A DNA stretch of 48,174 nt. Source: JBBQUP01 sp038212305 (GTDB lineage: Bacteria > Bacteroidota > Bacteroidia > Bacteroidales > Marinilabiliaceae). The notes under the pieces are model-generated. The model saw only the letters and a program-made list of their open reading frames with translations. It had not been told where the DNA came from and did no database searches. How positions within the stretch are numbered: position 1 is the stretch's first letter; each line of letters starts with the position of its first letter. The stretch is from assembly GCA_038212305.1 (NCBI GenBank), contig JBBQUP010000012.1, positions 1 through 48,174 of the forward strand, read 5' to 3'. Made by a program: the position numbers and the translations under genes. Of this stretch, positions 35,599 through 44,900 are shown piece after piece.

Positions 35599-37929
35599 AT
35601 GAAAAAAGCTTTTTACATTCGCATAGGCTTGGGTAAACTAATTTATTTTTTAACTATAGCGTTTGTTCTTGCCAGTTGCAATAACATAAAAACACACGAT
35701 GTTTATACCAACCCAAATCTTCCGTCCAATAAAAGAGCACAACTCTTGCTTGCTCAAATGACTTTAGAGGAGAAAATTGGCCAAATGGTTCAGTTGGTAG
35801 GTCTCAAACATATCGAAGAAAATGAACAGTGGATGAAAAGTCACGGAGCCGAAGTGAATCATGCCTTTGGTTTTTATCCTGGCTACTCGCCCGATTCTTT
35901 GCGAGCCTTAACTCGTGCTGGACAAGTGGGCTCGTTTTTGCACGTGCTAACACCAACGGAAGCCAACGCTTTACAAAGCGAAGCCCTAAAAAGCCGATTG
36001 AAAATTCCGTTGCTTATTGGCATTGACGCTATACATGGTAATGCCATGGTAAATGGCACTACCGTTTATCCATCGCCAATTGGTTTGGCAGCCACCTGGG
36101 ATACTGTGCTGGTGCAAAAAATTGCACGCGAAACCCGAGAAGAAATGTGGGTCACAGGGTCGCACTGGACTTTTTCGCCCAATCTCGATATTGCTCGCGA
36201 TGCCCGATGGGGTAGAGTCGGCGAGACATTCGGCGAAGACCCCTTGCTGGTTTCGCTCATGGGGCGCGCCATGGTAAAAGGTTACGAAATCGACACCATA
36301 GACGGAACCCGTAAAGTATTGTCGTGCATTAAACATTTTGTGGCGGGAAGCCAGTCGGTAAACGGGGTAAATGTTGCCCCAACCGATATTTCGGAACTCA
36401 CCCTGCATGAAATTTTTCTTCCTCCTTATCAGGCTTGCATTAACTTAAATCCATCAACCTTAATGTTGGCGCACAACGAAATAAATGGTGTGCCTTGCCA
36501 TGCACATCAGGATTACATCCAAAACATATTAAAAAAAGAATATGGTTTTAATGGATTTATAGTATCTGATTGGATGGACGTAAAAGCCTTAAAAAAGTTT
36601 CACCAAATGGCTGCCAACGATACCAATGCGGTGGAATTATCGGTTAATGCGGGCTTAGACATGAACATGCACGGTCCCGAATTTGGTCTTCAGCTAAAAT
36701 ATTTGGTGGAGAAAGACTTCGTGCCCATGGAACGAATTAATGATGCAGCCTATCGCATTATAAAAGCAAAATTCGAATTGGGACTCTTTGAAACTTGTTT
36801 GGTGGATGAAACAAAGGTAGATGAATCGATTTTTACCGAAGAACATCAGCAGACAGCTCTTGAGGCTGCTCGAAAATCGGTAGTCCTATTAAAAAACAAC
36901 GGCATATTACCTTTGCAAAGCAATAAATACAAACATATTTTAGTGGTAGGCCCCAATGCCAATAACCAAAGCATTTTGGGCGATTGGGCTTTGTTACAAC
37001 CCAACGAAAATATCACCACCATTTTAGAAGGTTTTCAGCAAGAACTGGGGTCTAAAATCAGTTATTACGATGTGGGTAGCAGTGCTAAATTTATTGCCCC
37101 AAATGTAATTGCCAATGCAGTTCAAAAAGCCAAGCAGAGCGATTTGGTGGTGATGGTTGTAGGCGAAAATTCGTTGCGCTACACTGGGGCTGAACGAACA
37201 GCTGGCGAAAATATGGCGCGTGATAACATTAACATGCCAGGCAACCAAATGGATTTTGCCCAAGCCATGCTAAACTCAAAAAAGCCAGTAGTTTGCATTT
37301 TGGTTAGTGGCCGTCCTTTAGGTATTGCTAACCTTATTGAAAAGTCGGATGCGGTAATAAATGCGTTGGAACCGGGTGCCAAAGGCGGACAAGCGGTGGC
37401 CGAAATTTGTGTGGGTAAAGTGAATCCATCGGGCAAATTGCCCCTTAGTATTCCGCGCAATGCAGGGCAAATTCAAACGGTTTACAATCATAAACCATCG
37501 CACTACGTTTTAAACTACATTCTAACCGAAACAGGGCCTTTGTTTCCTTTCGGATATGGCTTAAGTTATACCACATTTGAGTTCAGAGAAATTGCGTTGA
37601 GCAAAAATATTATTGAAAAAGGAGAATCAATTAAGGCCACGGTAAAAATTACCAACACAGGCAAGGTTATGGGCGACGAGGTGGTGCAATTCTACCTAAA
37701 CGACAATGCTTGCCCGGTTACGCAACCCGTTAAAAAGCTTATTGGCTTTAAAAAAGTGAGTTTGCAAATTGGCGAAAGTAAAACCATTGAATTTATGGTT
37801 AAACCTGATATGTTAAGTTATTTAAATACTAATTTGGAACGTGTTACAGATGCCGGAAGTTTTACGCTAATGGTGGGGAGTTCTTTGGACGATAAAGATT
37901 TACAAAAAATTCAATTCGAATTAAAATAA
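35599..37929 (+). CDS. GH3 beta-glycosidase lipoprotein
   Basis: A 776-aa GH3 enzyme with lipobox FVLASC (Cys 27). (beta/alpha)8 domain with QMTLEEKIGQMVQL, IGIDAIHGNAMVNGTTVYP, TFSPNLDIARDARWGRVGE, SCIKHFVAG and GFIVSDWMD (nucleophile Asp 324); alpha/beta sandwich with the probable acid/base Glu 537 in AGENMAR; and an FnIII-like C-terminal domain (FGYGLSYTTFEF onward). It lacks the ELIPHG motif of the other two GH3 proteins here and has an extra YTGAERT segment before the acid/base, so it belongs to another GH3 subgroup and may act on a different sugar. It opens the susCD-less plus-strand cluster and ends 5 bp before the esterase gene. Confidence 0.93.
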   Translation: MKKAFYIRIGLGKLIYFLTIAFVLASCNNIKTHDVYTNPNLPSNKRAQLLLAQMTLEEKIGQMVQLVGLKHIEENEQWMKSHGAEVNHAFGFYPGYSPDSLRALTRAGQVGSFLHVLTPTEANALQSEALKSRLKIPLLIGIDAIHGNAMVNGTTVYPSPIGLAATWDTVLVQKIARETREEMWVTGSHWTFSPNLDIARDARWGRVGETFGEDPLLVSLMGRAMVKGYEIDTIDGTRKVLSCIKHFVAGSQSVNGVNVAPTDISELTLHEIFLPPYQACINLNPSTLMLAHNEINGVPCHAHQDYIQNILKKEYGFNGFIVSDWMDVKALKKFHQMAANDTNAVELSVNAGLDMNMHGPEFGLQLKYLVEKDFVPMERINDAAYRIIKAKFELGLFETCLVDETKVDESIFTEEHQQTALEAARKSVVLLKNNGILPLQSNKYKHILVVGPNANNQSILGDWALLQPNENITTILEGFQQELGSKISYYDVGSSAKFIAPNVIANAVQKAKQSDLVVMVVGENSLRYTGAERTAGENMARDNINMPGNQMDFAQAMLNSKKPVVCILVSGRPLGIANLIEKSDAVINALEPGAKGGQAVAEICVGKVNPSGKLPLSIPRNAGQIQTVYNHKPSHYVLNYILTETGPLFPFGYGLSYTTFEFREIALSKNIIEKGESIKATVKITNTGKVMGDEVVQFYLNDNACPVTQPVKKLIGFKKVSLQIGESKTIEFMVKPDMLSYLNTNLERVTDAGSFTLMVGSSLDDKDLQKIQFELK

Positions 37930-37934
37930 CAGTT

Positions 37935-39014
37935 ATGCAACTAAAATGTAATGTCATCTTTTTTATTGTCCTTATTTCTTTTATCGGCTGCTCGCAAAAG
38001 CAAGTTGTAATCGATTACACTAACCAAAATATTAAGTATTCGGGACGTATTGATACCTCAAAAAATAGTGCCGATTTATACTGGCCAGGTTCATCAATAA
38101 AAATGAATTTTATTGGCACAGGGCTAAGCGCTTTGCTGAAAGACGATAAGGGTGAAAACTATTACAACGTAATTGTTGATGATAAAGGCCTTTTTGTTTT
38201 TAAAGCGGATACAATAAAGCAGCTCTATACCCTAATTGACAGCTTGGAGCAAGGGGCACACACCGTTGAAATATTTAAACGCACAGAATGGAACAGAGGC
38301 AAAACGTCGTTTTATAATTTCACCCTTTTAGGTGATGGCGAACTATTAAATAAACCCGAAACCAAGACCAGAGCAATTGAGTTTTATGGCAATTCAATTA
38401 CAGCTGGCTATGCGATAGAAGACTATTCAGGAAAGGACTCGCCCGATAGCACCTATACAAATAATTATTTAAGCTATGCGGCCTTAACCGCAAGGCATTT
38501 TAATGCCGAATATTCCTGTATTGTGCGCCATGGCATTGGCATTACGGTTGGATGGGCTAAACCGCTTATGCCCGAAATTTACAACCGAATCATCCCTTGG
38601 GACACTACAAGTATTTGGGATTTCTCTCGATTTACCCCTCAAATTGTGGTAGTAAATCTGTTGCAAAACGATAAAGGAGTTTTAGGCACTCCAAACCATG
38701 AAAATTATATTGAGCGATTCGGAAAAACTGCACCCACCAATGAATTTATAATTGATGCTTATAAGGATTTCATCACTCAAATTCAGTATAAATATCCATC
38801 GGCAAAAATTATTTGTGCATTAGGTAATATGGATGCTTCTGCATCCGAACTATGGGTAAACAATGTTAAAACAGCCGTGGCTGAACTAAACAATAGCAAT
38901 ATCTATGCATTAATATTTCCTTATAAAGAAACGCCAGGCCATCCTCGAATTGAAGAACAAATGGCAATGGCAAATCAATTAATTGATTTTATTAACAAAA
39001 ACATTGAGTGGTAA
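37935..39014 (+). CDS. CE2-like SGNH/GDSL carbohydrate esterase lipoprotein
   Basis: A 359-aa lipoprotein with lipobox SFIGC (Cys 19). The N-terminal beta-sandwich (about 30-140, NIKYSGRIDTSKNSADLYWPG, HTVEIFKRTEW) matches the jelly roll of carbohydrate esterase family 2. The SGNH hydrolase domain follows: EFYGNSITAGY holds the catalytic Ser 154, VVNLLQND the block III Asn region, and PGHPRIEEQ the His 336. The Asp usually three residues before His is absent (Thr-Pro-Gly-His). Some CE2 enzymes work with a Ser-His dyad, so activity is still plausible. It probably removes acetyl or similar ester groups from oligosaccharides so that the adjoining GH3 enzymes can act. It lies 5 bp after the GH3 stop, so the two are cotranscribed. 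Confidence 0.82.
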   Translation: MQLKCNVIFFIVLISFIGCSQKQVVIDYTNQNIKYSGRIDTSKNSADLYWPGSSIKMNFIGTGLSALLKDDKGENYYNVIVDDKGLFVFKADTIKQLYTLIDSLEQGAHTVEIFKRTEWNRGKTSFYNFTLLGDGELLNKPETKTRAIEFYGNSITAGYAIEDYSGKDSPDSTYTNNYLSYAALTARHFNAEYSCIVRHGIGITVGWAKPLMPEIYNRIIPWDTTSIWDFSRFTPQIVVVNLLQNDKGVLGTPNHENYIERFGKTAPTNEFIIDAYKDFITQIQYKYPSAKIICALGNMDASASELWVNNVKTAVAELNNSNIYALIFPYKETPGHPRIEEQMAMANQLIDFINKNIEW

Positions 39015-39157
39015 ACATTGCATTTGGTAACAATTTACTCGATTGCAGTTGCATAGCCCTTCGGTGCATGTGAAGCACAAAAATTATGTTTCTAAATTTT
39101 AAAATGAATAAACGAAACGCTGCCTACAAAACTATGACTATAAATTAACACATAACT

Positions 39158-41389
39158 ATGAAGGATATTATTACAGGTCTTGCCTTGTTGTTCGCAACAA
39201 CTACCATCTTAAACGCTCAAACCACTACCGATGCTAAAGTGGAGGCGCTCTTAAAAAAAATGACCCTGGAAGAAAAAATTGGGCAGTTAAACCATTTAAA
39301 AGGAGAATATTCCACCGATAATTACAAACAAAATGTGGAACTATTTAGCGAAATTAAAGCTGGCCATATTGGTGCGCTTACTGCTTGGGCTGAATTACCC
39401 AAACTTACTGCTTGGCAAAAAGCAGCCGTAGATTCAAGTAGATTAGGTATTCCCTTACTGTACTCAGCTGATATTATTCACGGTTACCGCACTATTTTCC
39501 CCATAAACTTAGGTCAGGCTGCCAGTTTCGACTTAGCAGCCATCGAAAACTCGGAACGTATTGCAGCCAAGGAAGCTACGTCAGGTGGTATTACCTGGAA
39601 CTTTGCTCCCATGGTGGATATTACCCGAGATGCCCGCTGGGGACGCTGCATGGAAGGCTCAGGCGAAGATACCTATTATGGTAGCAAAGTGGCCGAAGCC
39701 CGCGTGAGAGGTTTTCAAGGCAACGATTTAAGCGACGAGAACACATTAATTGCCACTGTAAAACATTTTGCAGCCTATGGTGCTGCCGAAACGGGCAAAG
39801 AATACAACAGGGTTGACATGTCGGAGCGTGTGTTGCGCGAAACCTACTTGCCCCCATTTAAAGCCGCTGTTGATGCCAATGTGGCCAGTATTATGAATGC
39901 TTTTAATGTGGTGGATGGCATTCCGGCCAGTGCCAATAAATTTTTATTGACGGATGTATTAATTAATGAATGGGGATTTAGAGGCGTAACTGTTTCCGAT
40001 GCCAATTCATTTCACGAATTGATTCCCCACGGAACAGCAGCCAACCGTAAAGAGGCAGCCGAAAAATGCATTAAAGCAGGGTCGCATACCGACCTGTGGA
40101 GCATGATTTATATGCAAAATTTGGAACAATTGGTAAACGAAGGCACTGTTAATGTGGCTTTGGTGGATGAAGCAGTGCGTCGCATACTAAAGTTTAAATT
40201 CGAATTGGGATTGATGGATAATCCCTACAAGTACCTGAATCAGGCGCGCATGGATAGCACCATAATGCACCCGAACCATCTGAAAGCAGCCGAAGATTTA
40301 GCCAATAAAAGCATTGTGCTTCTGAAAAATGAAAAGCAGCTATTACCCATCGATACAAAAAAAGTAAAAACCATTGCTTTAATTGGTCCATTGGCCGATA
40401 GCCGCGAAAATATGGACATGATTGGCGAATGGACGGGTTGGGGTAAGGCCGACGATGTGGTTACCATCCGTCAGGGAATGGAGGCTCGCTTTGGTAAGAA
40501 GGGGAAAATACTTTTTGCAAAAGGTGGCGAAGCTTGGGGCAAATGTACCGACGAGCTAATTGCCGAAGCGGTAAAAGTAGCTCAAAAGGCTGATTTAGTG
40601 GTATTGGCCATTGGCGAGCATGGTTCACAATCGGGCGAAGCGCATAGCCGTGCTGATATTTCTTTACCTGGCAATCAAGAAGATTTGGTGAAAGCCATTT
40701 CGAAAGAAGGCAAACCCACTGTGGGTTTAATATTTAATGGCCGCCCCTTGGTTTTAACCGAAGTTGAGCCCATGTTAGATGCCATTTTATTGTGCTGGCA
40801 ACCCGGAATTACTGCCGGAAATGCAGTAGCCAATGTGTTAAGTGGCGATTTTAACCCTTGCGCCAAGCTGCCCATTACCATGCCGTACCATGCAGGGCAA
40901 GTACCTATTTATTACAACCATCTAAACTCAGGCCGCCCCAAAGATACTACCAACATTGGTTTGCGCTGGGTAAATGGCTACATGGATATTCCCAACGAGC
41001 CACTTTATGAGTTTGGCTTTGGCTTAAGCTATACCACTTTCGATTATAGTCCAATCACCTTAAGTAAATCATCATTTAGCAGAGGCGATTCCATTATAGC
41101 ATCACTTAAAGTAATTAACTCCGGAGCTTATGATGGAGCCGAAGTGGTACAATTATACATTCACGATATTGCAGCAAGCGTGTCTCGACCAATAAAAGAG
41201 CTGAAAAACTTTCAGCGCATCGAACTCAAAAAAGGAGAAAGTAAAATGGTAAGCTTCAAAATAAGTGAGGATGATTTAAAATACTGGAACAGCCAAATGA
41301 AATTCGAAGCCGATGCCGGAGCATTCCAATTGATGATAGGTTCCAGTTCAGATATTTATAAACAAACAAATTTTGAGTTAAAGAATTAA
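39158..41389 (+). CDS. GH3 beta-glucosidase (BglX-like)
   Basis: A 743-aa GH3 enzyme with an ordinary signal peptide (about 1-20, ending ILNAQ), so periplasmic rather than lipidated. Features: KMTLEEKIGQLNHL, YSADIIHGYRTIFPI, WNFAPMVDITRDARWGR, GVTVSDANSFHELIPHG (nucleophile Asp 281), acid/base Glu 494 in SGEAHSR, and FGFGLSYTTFDYS starting the FnIII-like domain. It is a paralog of the PUL 1 GH3 at 10914. One oddity: after the nucleophile, the usual AGVDMDM segment is AGSHTDLWS here, in a region near the substrate-binding site. It lies 143 bp after the esterase gene and 251 bp before GH97; I see no terminator between them. Confidence 0.93.
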   Translation: MKDIITGLALLFATTTILNAQTTTDAKVEALLKKMTLEEKIGQLNHLKGEYSTDNYKQNVELFSEIKAGHIGALTAWAELPKLTAWQKAAVDSSRLGIPLLYSADIIHGYRTIFPINLGQAASFDLAAIENSERIAAKEATSGGITWNFAPMVDITRDARWGRCMEGSGEDTYYGSKVAEARVRGFQGNDLSDENTLIATVKHFAAYGAAETGKEYNRVDMSERVLRETYLPPFKAAVDANVASIMNAFNVVDGIPASANKFLLTDVLINEWGFRGVTVSDANSFHELIPHGTAANRKEAAEKCIKAGSHTDLWSMIYMQNLEQLVNEGTVNVALVDEAVRRILKFKFELGLMDNPYKYLNQARMDSTIMHPNHLKAAEDLANKSIVLLKNEKQLLPIDTKKVKTIALIGPLADSRENMDMIGEWTGWGKADDVVTIRQGMEARFGKKGKILFAKGGEAWGKCTDELIAEAVKVAQKADLVVLAIGEHGSQSGEAHSRADISLPGNQEDLVKAISKEGKPTVGLIFNGRPLVLTEVEPMLDAILLCWQPGITAGNAVANVLSGDFNPCAKLPITMPYHAGQVPIYYNHLNSGRPKDTTNIGLRWVNGYMDIPNEPLYEFGFGLSYTTFDYSPITLSKSSFSRGDSIIASLKVINSGAYDGAEVVQLYIHDIAASVSRPIKELKNFQRIELKKGESKMVSFKISEDDLKYWNSQMKFEADAGAFQLMIGSSSDIYKQTNFELKN

Positions 41390-41640
41390 GAAACAAACAT
41401 TAACATTACTGCATGTTGGCAATATAATGGATACAGCAATTGGAGATACTTAAGAAAAAATGCCTTACAACCTAATTAGTAAAAAAGCCAAACAGTAAAT
41501 AGCGAACATGATTTTGAAATTAAATAAATAATAAAAACTAAATAAATTTAATTCTATGAAACAAGCCAAGAACAAAGTCTTCCAAAGGAAAATGATTGTT
41601 CAGGCGAGTTCCATTTGTCAGCTTAAAAAAACATAAACAA

Positions 41641-43755
41641 ATGAATAAACTAACATGTATATTTATTTCCGCAATTACCATGCTATTAATAGCCTGTTCC
41701 TCCTCAAATAGCGAGAAAGTAAGCTCACCCAATGGAAAAATCGCTCTGAATTTTTCATTGAATTCTGAAGGGCAACCCACTTACACCGTAAGTTTTAACA
41801 ACAAAACAGTAATTGAGCCCTCAACCCTGGGTTTTGAATTCGAAAACATGCCCGAACTGGCTAAAGGATTCAAAATACTATCGGCTGAAAATTCTAATTA
41901 TTCAGGCGAATGGGAAATGCCTTGGGGTGAGCAATTAAAAGTTAAAGAAGAATACCAAATGTTGAAAGTGCATTTACAAGAAACCAAAGCCCCCAATCGA
42001 CTACTGAACCTATCGTTCAAGGTTTTTAACGATGGTTTGGGTTTTCGCTACGAGTTTCCAGAGCAAGCCAATTTAACAGAAGCATTAATTACACACGAAA
42101 ATACGCAATTTAACCTGGGTGCAAACCATGATGTATGGTGGCAACCTGGCGATTGGGAATTGTATGAGCAATTGTTTCATCACACCAAATTTGCTGATAT
42201 TGATGCCACCCAATACCGTAACAATCCCGATTTAGGTGCTACCTATATTCCTGAAAATGCGGTAAACACACCAGTTACCATGCGCACAACCGATGGACTG
42301 CATTTAAGTTTTCACGAAGCTGGTCTTATCGATTACTCGGACATGACCTTAAAAGTGGATACCAAAAACTTTAACCTAATTAGTGATATTGTGGGTTCCG
42401 ACAATACCACCTATCGTGTTAAGCGCACAGCTCCTTTTAATACCCCTTGGCGCACCATTCTAATTGCCAAAAAAGCAGGCGACTTAATTGAAAGCCGATT
42501 AATTTTAAACCTGAATGAACCCAACAAATTAGGTGATGTATCGTGGTTTAAGCCTACAAAATACATGGGTATTTGGTGGGAAATGCATTTGGGTATTTCT
42601 ACATGGGACATGGAAGGTACGCAGGATATGAGCCAATTTCACGATGGTGAGAAAAAGACAAGCAAGCATGGTGCCACCACCAAAAATGCCAAACGCTACA
42701 TCGATTTTGCATCAAAAAATAACATTGGCGCCTTGTTAGTAGAAGGTTGGAATACCGGATGGGAGCATTGGATTGGTTTTGAAGACCGCGAAGGGGTGTT
42801 CGATTTTGTAACCCCTTATCCCGATTATGATATGGATGAAGTTGTGCGATATGGCCGTGAAAAAGGCGTAGATATTATTATGCACCACGAAACTTCGGCA
42901 GCCGTTCGTACCTACGAGCAACAACAAGACACCGCTTACGCGTTAATGCAGCATTATGGCATGCATACCGTAAAGTCGGGTTATGTGGGGCCAATTATTC
43001 CCAAAGGCGAACACCATCACGGGCAATTCATGGTTAATCAATACAATAATGCCGCTATTAAAGCAGCAAAATATCAGGTGGCAGTTAATGCGCATGAACC
43101 CATAAAACCTACCGGATTGCGCAGAACTTATCCAAATATTATTTCGCGCGAAGGTTTGCGTGGCCAGGAATTTAACGCATGGGCTTCCGATGGTGGAAAT
43201 CCTCCGTCGCATTTGCCTAACATAGCATTTACGCGAATGTTAGCTGGTCCTATTGACTATACACCCGGAATTTTTAATATTAAATGTGAGCCGTATAAGC
43301 CCGAAGCACAAGTAAATACAACACTTGCTCAGCAGTTGGCTTTATATGTGGTTATTTATAGCCCTATTCAAATGGCTGCCGACTTGGTCGACTCCTATGA
43401 AGGACACCCCGCATTTCAGTTTATTAGAGATGTTGGAGTTGATTGGAATCAAACCAAAGTATTGAATGGTGAAGTAGGTGAATTTGTGACCATTGCCCGT
43501 GAAGAACGTAATACCGGAAATTGGTTTGTAGGTTCAATTACCAACGAAGAAGCACGCGATATTACGGTGAACTTTAACTTTTTGCCTAACGGAAAAACCT
43601 TTAAAGCCACCATTTATAAAGATGGTGAGAAAGCACATTGGGATGATAATCCAACCGATTATGTTATTGATAAAATGGACATTACATCTGACACAAAACT
43701 TGATTTACATTTAGCCGAAGGCGGAGGTTTCGCCATTAGCATATTGCAAAAATAA
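41641..43755 (+). CDS. GH97 glycosidase lipoprotein, inverting (SusB-like alpha-glucosidase) type
   Basis: A 704-aa GH97 enzyme with lipobox LLIAC (Cys 19). Beta-sandwich (VSSPNGKIALNFSLNSEG), (beta/alpha)8 barrel (YMGIWWEMHLG, VEGWNTGWEHW) and C-terminal beta-domain. The inverting-type Glu residues are in MHHETSA (about 417), NAHEPIKPTG (about 487) and REGLRGQEFNAW (about 510); no retaining-type Asp nucleophile is seen. It shares the family with 18110-20158 but is clearly divergent, with an extra segment FHDGEKKTSKHGATT before the barrel. The start at 41641 gives a clean signal peptide; a longer in-frame reading from 41596 is not needed. A strong terminator follows at 43771. Confidence 0.92.
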   Translation: MNKLTCIFISAITMLLIACSSSNSEKVSSPNGKIALNFSLNSEGQPTYTVSFNNKTVIEPSTLGFEFENMPELAKGFKILSAENSNYSGEWEMPWGEQLKVKEEYQMLKVHLQETKAPNRLLNLSFKVFNDGLGFRYEFPEQANLTEALITHENTQFNLGANHDVWWQPGDWELYEQLFHHTKFADIDATQYRNNPDLGATYIPENAVNTPVTMRTTDGLHLSFHEAGLIDYSDMTLKVDTKNFNLISDIVGSDNTTYRVKRTAPFNTPWRTILIAKKAGDLIESRLILNLNEPNKLGDVSWFKPTKYMGIWWEMHLGISTWDMEGTQDMSQFHDGEKKTSKHGATTKNAKRYIDFASKNNIGALLVEGWNTGWEHWIGFEDREGVFDFVTPYPDYDMDEVVRYGREKGVDIIMHHETSAAVRTYEQQQDTAYALMQHYGMHTVKSGYVGPIIPKGEHHHGQFMVNQYNNAAIKAAKYQVAVNAHEPIKPTGLRRTYPNIISREGLRGQEFNAWASDGGNPPSHLPNIAFTRMLAGPIDYTPGIFNIKCEPYKPEAQVNTTLAQQLALYVVIYSPIQMAADLVDSYEGHPAFQFIRDVGVDWNQTKVLNGEVGEFVTIAREERNTGNWFVGSITNEEARDITVNFNFLPNGKTFKATIYKDGEKAHWDDNPTDYVIDKMDITSDTKLDLHLAEGGGFAISILQK

Positions 43756-43770
43756 CTTGGTTTTTAATAG

Positions 43771-43824
43771 CCTCGGAATAAAAAAATAATTTAGTTAAGG
43801 TTGACTTTTTATTCCGAGGTTTTA
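43771..43824 (+). terminator. Rho-independent terminator after GH97
   Basis: Perfect 14-bp stem CCTCGGAATAAAAA (43771-43784) and TTTTTATTCCGAGG (43806-43819) followed by TTTTA. It separates GH97 from the lyase-like lipoprotein gene, which therefore needs its own promoter or readthrough. Confidence 0.85.
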
Positions 43825-43876
43825 CAATAATAGTAACAACCAAACATTATTCGTATATTAAAACTCAGTAATGACT

Positions 43877-44893
43877 ATGAAAAACAACTTGCTCAGAATA
43901 AAAGCGAATCTCTTATTCCTTTTATTAATTGGATTTATTGTAGTTGCATGCTCCCAAAAAGTAGAAAATAAGCAGGGTACTTTAATTTTCAATTCCGGAT
44001 TTGAAGGAACAACGGCCATAATTAATCAAACATCAGAAGGAGCCGAGTTTGCTGGTAGCGATAATAGTGTGGCTCCACCAAATAATTGGGTGGATGATAT
44101 TGAACAATCACCGCATTTTGGCATCATTAATATACAATATCAAGATTACGATTCGCTGCAAAGTCATAAACGTAAAGCCGAAATTGTACCCGATCCTACC
44201 AATTCGGGACGCGGCAATGTGTTGAAATATTGGATAATTGACGACAATGTAAGCCATAATCGTGGACGCATCCAGATGAATGGTTATGGCGCTGAAGTAG
44301 GTTTGAAAGAATTCTATCAGCGGGTTAAATTCTATTTACCCAGTGAATCGTTTCAACCTATTATTGACGATACATCCAACGTTGGGTTTTTAACCATTGT
44401 TGAAATATGGAACGATAACAATTGGTGGCCTGCCTTTGGCGATTCTAATGCTTACCCCTATCGCATGAACCTAAATATTATAAAAGCTTCGGGCGAAAAT
44501 AAACCCTTGCATTTTAGAGCCACTGGTGAAAAGCAAAGCCGTCCGTGCTGCTGGGGCGAAGGCGATGATAAAAAATGGGAAGTAGAATCGGACTATGAAC
44601 TACCATTAAATACGTGGATAGACATGGAATTGTACATAAAAGAAGGTAAGGGTGAAGCTGGTAAGTTTCAAGTGGCCTTAACTTCCGAAAGAGGCAAAAA
44701 GCACATGGCTTTCGACATCACGGGTTCCACTTGTAATCCTGACGATCCTGAGCCTGATGGAATAAAGTATTTTAATCCCATTAAAATGTACACCAAAGAC
44801 TATATTACCATCGATAAGTGTGTTTCGGCTGGTGATAGCTTGAAAATGTATTGGGATGATCTTGAATTATGGGAAGGAAAAAGAATTAAATAG
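43877..44893 (+). CDS. Lyase-like (PF14099/concanavalin-fold) lipoprotein of uncertain activity
   Basis: A 338-aa lipoprotein with lipobox IVVAC (Cys 25). The mature part reads as a beta-jelly-roll: LIFNSGFEGT at the start, GNVLKYWIIDDN, EFYQRVKFYLPSE, VGFLTIVEIWNDNNWWP, TWIDMELYIKEG, GKFQVALTSERGKKHM and LKMYWDDLELWEGK at the end. The layout resembles PF14099-type polysaccharide lyases and the T9SS protein at 33770, with aromatic and acidic residues (NDNNWWPAFGD) that could line a glycan groove. I cannot tell catalysis from binding. It is the last gene of the plus-strand cluster and ends just before a MITE. The ATG at 43877 is preferred to the one at 43871; both are in frame. Confidence 0.65.
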   Translation: MKNNLLRIKANLLFLLLIGFIVVACSQKVENKQGTLIFNSGFEGTTAIINQTSEGAEFAGSDNSVAPPNNWVDDIEQSPHFGIINIQYQDYDSLQSHKRKAEIVPDPTNSGRGNVLKYWIIDDNVSHNRGRIQMNGYGAEVGLKEFYQRVKFYLPSESFQPIIDDTSNVGFLTIVEIWNDNNWWPAFGDSNAYPYRMNLNIIKASGENKPLHFRATGEKQSRPCCWGEGDDKKWEVESDYELPLNTWIDMELYIKEGKGEAGKFQVALTSERGKKHMAFDITGSTCNPDDPEPDGIKYFNPIKMYTKDYITIDKCVSAGDSLKMYWDDLELWEGKRIK

Positions 44894-44900
44894 GTAAGTA

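Noticed and set aside
41557..41637. 26-codon frame MKQAKNKVFQRKM... just before GH97
   Set aside because: It has a start, a stop and a position like a leader peptide, but its composition is that of local AT-rich DNA and I recognise no family, so I do not call a gene.
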